Positions 22,911 through 23,907 of a stretch of DNA of 23,907 nucleotides are shown here, in pieces. The notes below the pieces were generated by a model. It saw only the letters and a list, made by a program, of their open reading frames with translations, was not told where the DNA came from and searched no databases. Source of the DNA: Anaerolineales bacterium (GTDB taxonomy: Bacteria > Chloroflexota > Anaerolineae > Anaerolineales > E44-bin32); assembly GCA_030642885.1 (NCBI GenBank), contig DAOWMX010000004.1, positions 1 to 23,907 of the forward strand. The letters run 5' to 3'. The position numbers and the translations under genes were made by a program. Positions within the stretch are counted from its first letter, which is position 1. Every line of letters begins with the position of its first letter.

Positions 22911-23177
22911 CTGCTCAATGAAAGACCTGAACCCTTGAATATTGAATGATGGTTCCAGATCGTTTTCCCATCTTGTCCAATATGGATAACCTCATTCTGA
23001 AGAGCTGAGCGAAATAGAAACTTTTTCTTCACCCTTGATAACTCCTAGACAGGAACAACGAGATTCTTCGCCTCCGCTGCGCTTTGGCTCAGGATGACAA
23101 CCCTAAATAACCGCCTTGAAAAAGCAGCATTATGGAAGTCCAATTTTCGATTTCAAATGAAAAATGAACGAGTTCGC
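22911..23177. other. Intergenic DNA with a degenerate dispersed-repeat-like element
   Basis: No gene supported. The stretch 23060-23099 (gagattcttcg ... ggctcaggatgaca) and 22991-23015 (cattctgaagagctgagcga) look like the two arms of a common intergenic repeat with ends GAGATTCTTCG and CTCAGAATGACA, seen in many bacterial genomes including Chloroflexota. The arms are inverted to each other but mismatched. No clear terminator for the 22137 gene was found; a weak gaacc/ggttc stem lies near 22929-22957. Confidence 0.45.
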
Positions 23178-23206
23178 TTGACACACCCTATCGGCGGAAG
23201 TACAAT
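23178..23206 (+). promoter_or_regulatory. Promoter of tRNA-Phe
   Basis: TTGACA (23178-23183), 17-bp spacer, TACAAT (23201-23206). The start would be near 23213, four bases before the mature 5' end, so RNase P processing would remove only a very short leader. Confidence 0.85.
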
Positions 23207-23216
23207 CCCTGACCGT

Positions 23217-23292
23217 GCCGAGGTAGCTCAGTTGGTAGAGCACTTGACTGAAAATCAAGGTGTCACCAGTTCGATTCTGGTCCTCGGCACCA
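23217..23292 (+). tRNA. tRNA-Phe (anticodon GAA), CCA encoded
   Basis: Full cloverleaf: acceptor gccgagg (23217-23223) with cctcggc (23282-23288), D arm gctcagttggtagagc, anticodon stem cttga/tcaag with loop CTGAAAA and anticodon GAA at 23250-23252, T arm accag-ttcgatt-ctggt, discriminator A 23289, CCA 23290-23292. It is 76 nt including CCA. Confidence 0.98.
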
Positions 23293-23294
23293 GC

Positions 23295-23326
23295 GCCGCC
23301 TGAAAAATATGGCGGCTTTTCTTTTA
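23295..23326 (+). terminator. Rho-independent terminator of tRNA-Phe
   Basis: gccgcc (23295-23300), 10-nt A-rich loop, ggcggc (23311-23316), then TTTTCTTTT. It starts 2 nt after the CCA end. Confidence 0.9.
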
Positions 23327-23673
23327 CCCTCCCCCGCTCCTTTTAACGCCATTGTTACCATTTAAAGAGCACTTGTGGGACACACGGTTTTTGGGAAATT
23401 CTGAGACGCTACTGAAGCGAGTGCGGAGAGAAAATATGGAGACCACCTCAATGAGTGGTCTCCATATATACCTTCCCACCCTCAATCCTGATTATAGATG
23501 TTCGGTCAGCCAGCATGACGGTTCGTAAGGAATCTGTAAGCCGATCTGGCTTGCATAAATTGTTTTTAGCTAAACTGAACTCAGCGGAAACCTAGCTATC
23601 TCCGACATCCTCGCTTACTTCACTCAGGTGCCAAGAGAAAACCGGCGATTTCACCACCCCCAACTGGGCTGCT
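23327..23673. other. Intergenic DNA between tRNA-Phe and the methyltransferase gene
   Basis: No gene supported. Besides the hairpin at 23434-23467 it holds a short inverted repeat at 23538-23552 (aagcc/ggctt, 5-nt loop) and the palindrome tttagctaaa near 23565-23574. I see no promoter that would read the methyltransferase, which comes from outside the window. Confidence 0.5.
23434..23467. terminator. Perfect 13-bp hairpin, probable terminator
   Basis: atatggagaccac (23434-23446) and gtggtctccatat (23455-23467) with an 8-nt loop. On the minus strand it is followed by TTTTCTCTCC, suiting termination of the methyltransferase transcript about 205 bp after its stop. On the plus strand there is no U run, only ATACC. 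Confidence 0.65.
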
Positions 23674-23907
23674 TCACTCCTGCTTGCCAAGACCAGCACG
23701 CAATTGCTCCCTTAAGACATCTACGGGTTGAAGCTGGCCATCCTTATCTTCATAGTACCAATGGTCCCAGCCATTGCATGGACCACCGTCACTGAGCTGA
23801 CGCGCGGTTTGATGGATTGAACCTTCAAACCCATCGATGAGAAGATTCCCATCCGGCTTCACCTTCGCCACACACTCGCGATCCTTGCGGAAGTAAAGCT
23901 GCTGTCC
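23674..23907 (-). CDS. Adenine-specific DNA methyltransferase, C-terminal end (CcrM-like, RAMA-type tail); runs off the right edge
   Basis: Only the last 77 residues lie in the window. The frame is open to the edge, reading QQLYFRKDRECVAKVKPDG, then GSIHQTARQLSDGGPCNGWD HWYYED, LQPVDVLREQLR and a short tail. The GSIH ... NGW.FWhyE ... iD.LR pattern is the C-terminal domain of CcrM-like beta-class N6-adenine methyltransferases (RAMA domain), which binds DNA next to the catalytic fold. Catalytic motifs (DPPY and FxGxG) would be to the right. I cannot tell whether it is a solitary methylase or part of a restriction-modification system. A GTG at 23871 is internal, not the start. Confidence 0.85.
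   Translation of the reverse strand, partial: GQQLYFRKDRECVAKVKPDGNLLIDGFEGSIHQTARQLSDGGPCNGWDHWYYEDKDGQLQPVDVLREQLRAGLGKQE

Noticed and set aside
23094..23303. 69-aa plus-strand open frame over the tRNA gene
   Set aside because: Contains the complete tRNA-Phe; coding is not credible.
1..23907. CRISPR array, insertion sequence or prophage
   Set aside because: No regularly spaced repeats, transposase or integrase frames, or terminal inverted repeats were seen.

Overview
The window looks like chromosomal DNA of a Chloroflexota bacterium, most likely Anaerolineae or a near relative. This rests on gene content and order, which I recognised by eye without a search. It is almost filled by a long minus-strand division and cell wall (dcw) cluster. 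The cluster runs from mraZ (right) to ftsZ (left), with nrdR and a B12-dependent ribonucleotide reductase downstream of ftsZ.

Layout from the left edge. 1-1352: start of nrdJ (class II ribonucleotide reductase; its C-terminal part lies off the edge). 1426-1875: nrdR, its probable repressor. 1876-2193: leader with an nrdR promoter candidate and the probable ftsZ terminator. 2194-19799: the dcw cluster, all minus strand, in transcription order mraZ, rsmH, ftsL-like, ftsI, murF, mraY, a 97-aa unknown, murD, ftsW, murG, a CvpA-like membrane protein, murC, a 58-aa unknown, murB, ddl, ftsQ, ftsA, ftsZ. Most junctions are ATGA/GTGA or TGATG stop-start overlaps, and ftsW/murG overlap by 89 nt. murE, expected between ftsI and murF, is absent. 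Upstream of mraZ is a promoter followed by four GTGGG repeats spaced exactly 10 bp, a clear MraZ operator.

20075-20563: rnpB (RNase P RNA, minus), with its own promoter and a strong terminator. 20638-20983: a divergent fmdB-type zinc ribbon gene. 21059-22062: two minus-strand genes, an uncharacterised 100-aa protein and a metallo-beta-lactamase-fold protein whose metal site looks degraded. 22137-22910: a plus-strand gene of unknown function with a near-consensus promoter placed so that the mRNA should be leaderless. 22911-23177: intergenic DNA with a degenerate dispersed-repeat-like sequence. 23178-23326: tRNA-Phe(GAA) with promoter and terminator. 23674 to the right edge: the C-terminal end of an adenine DNA methyltransferase (CcrM-like tail).

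How the genes work together: MurF, MurC, MurD, MurB and Ddl make the UDP-MurNAc-pentapeptide (MurE must come from elsewhere). MraY and MurG make lipid II. FtsW and FtsI polymerise and cross-link it at the septum, and FtsZ, FtsA, FtsQ and the FtsL-like protein organise the divisome. MraZ probably sets the level of the whole block. The most useful leads are the two small operon-embedded unknowns, the divergent MurG motifs, the MraZ operator, the leaderless overlapping promoter pair and the degraded metallo-beta-lactamase-fold protein.
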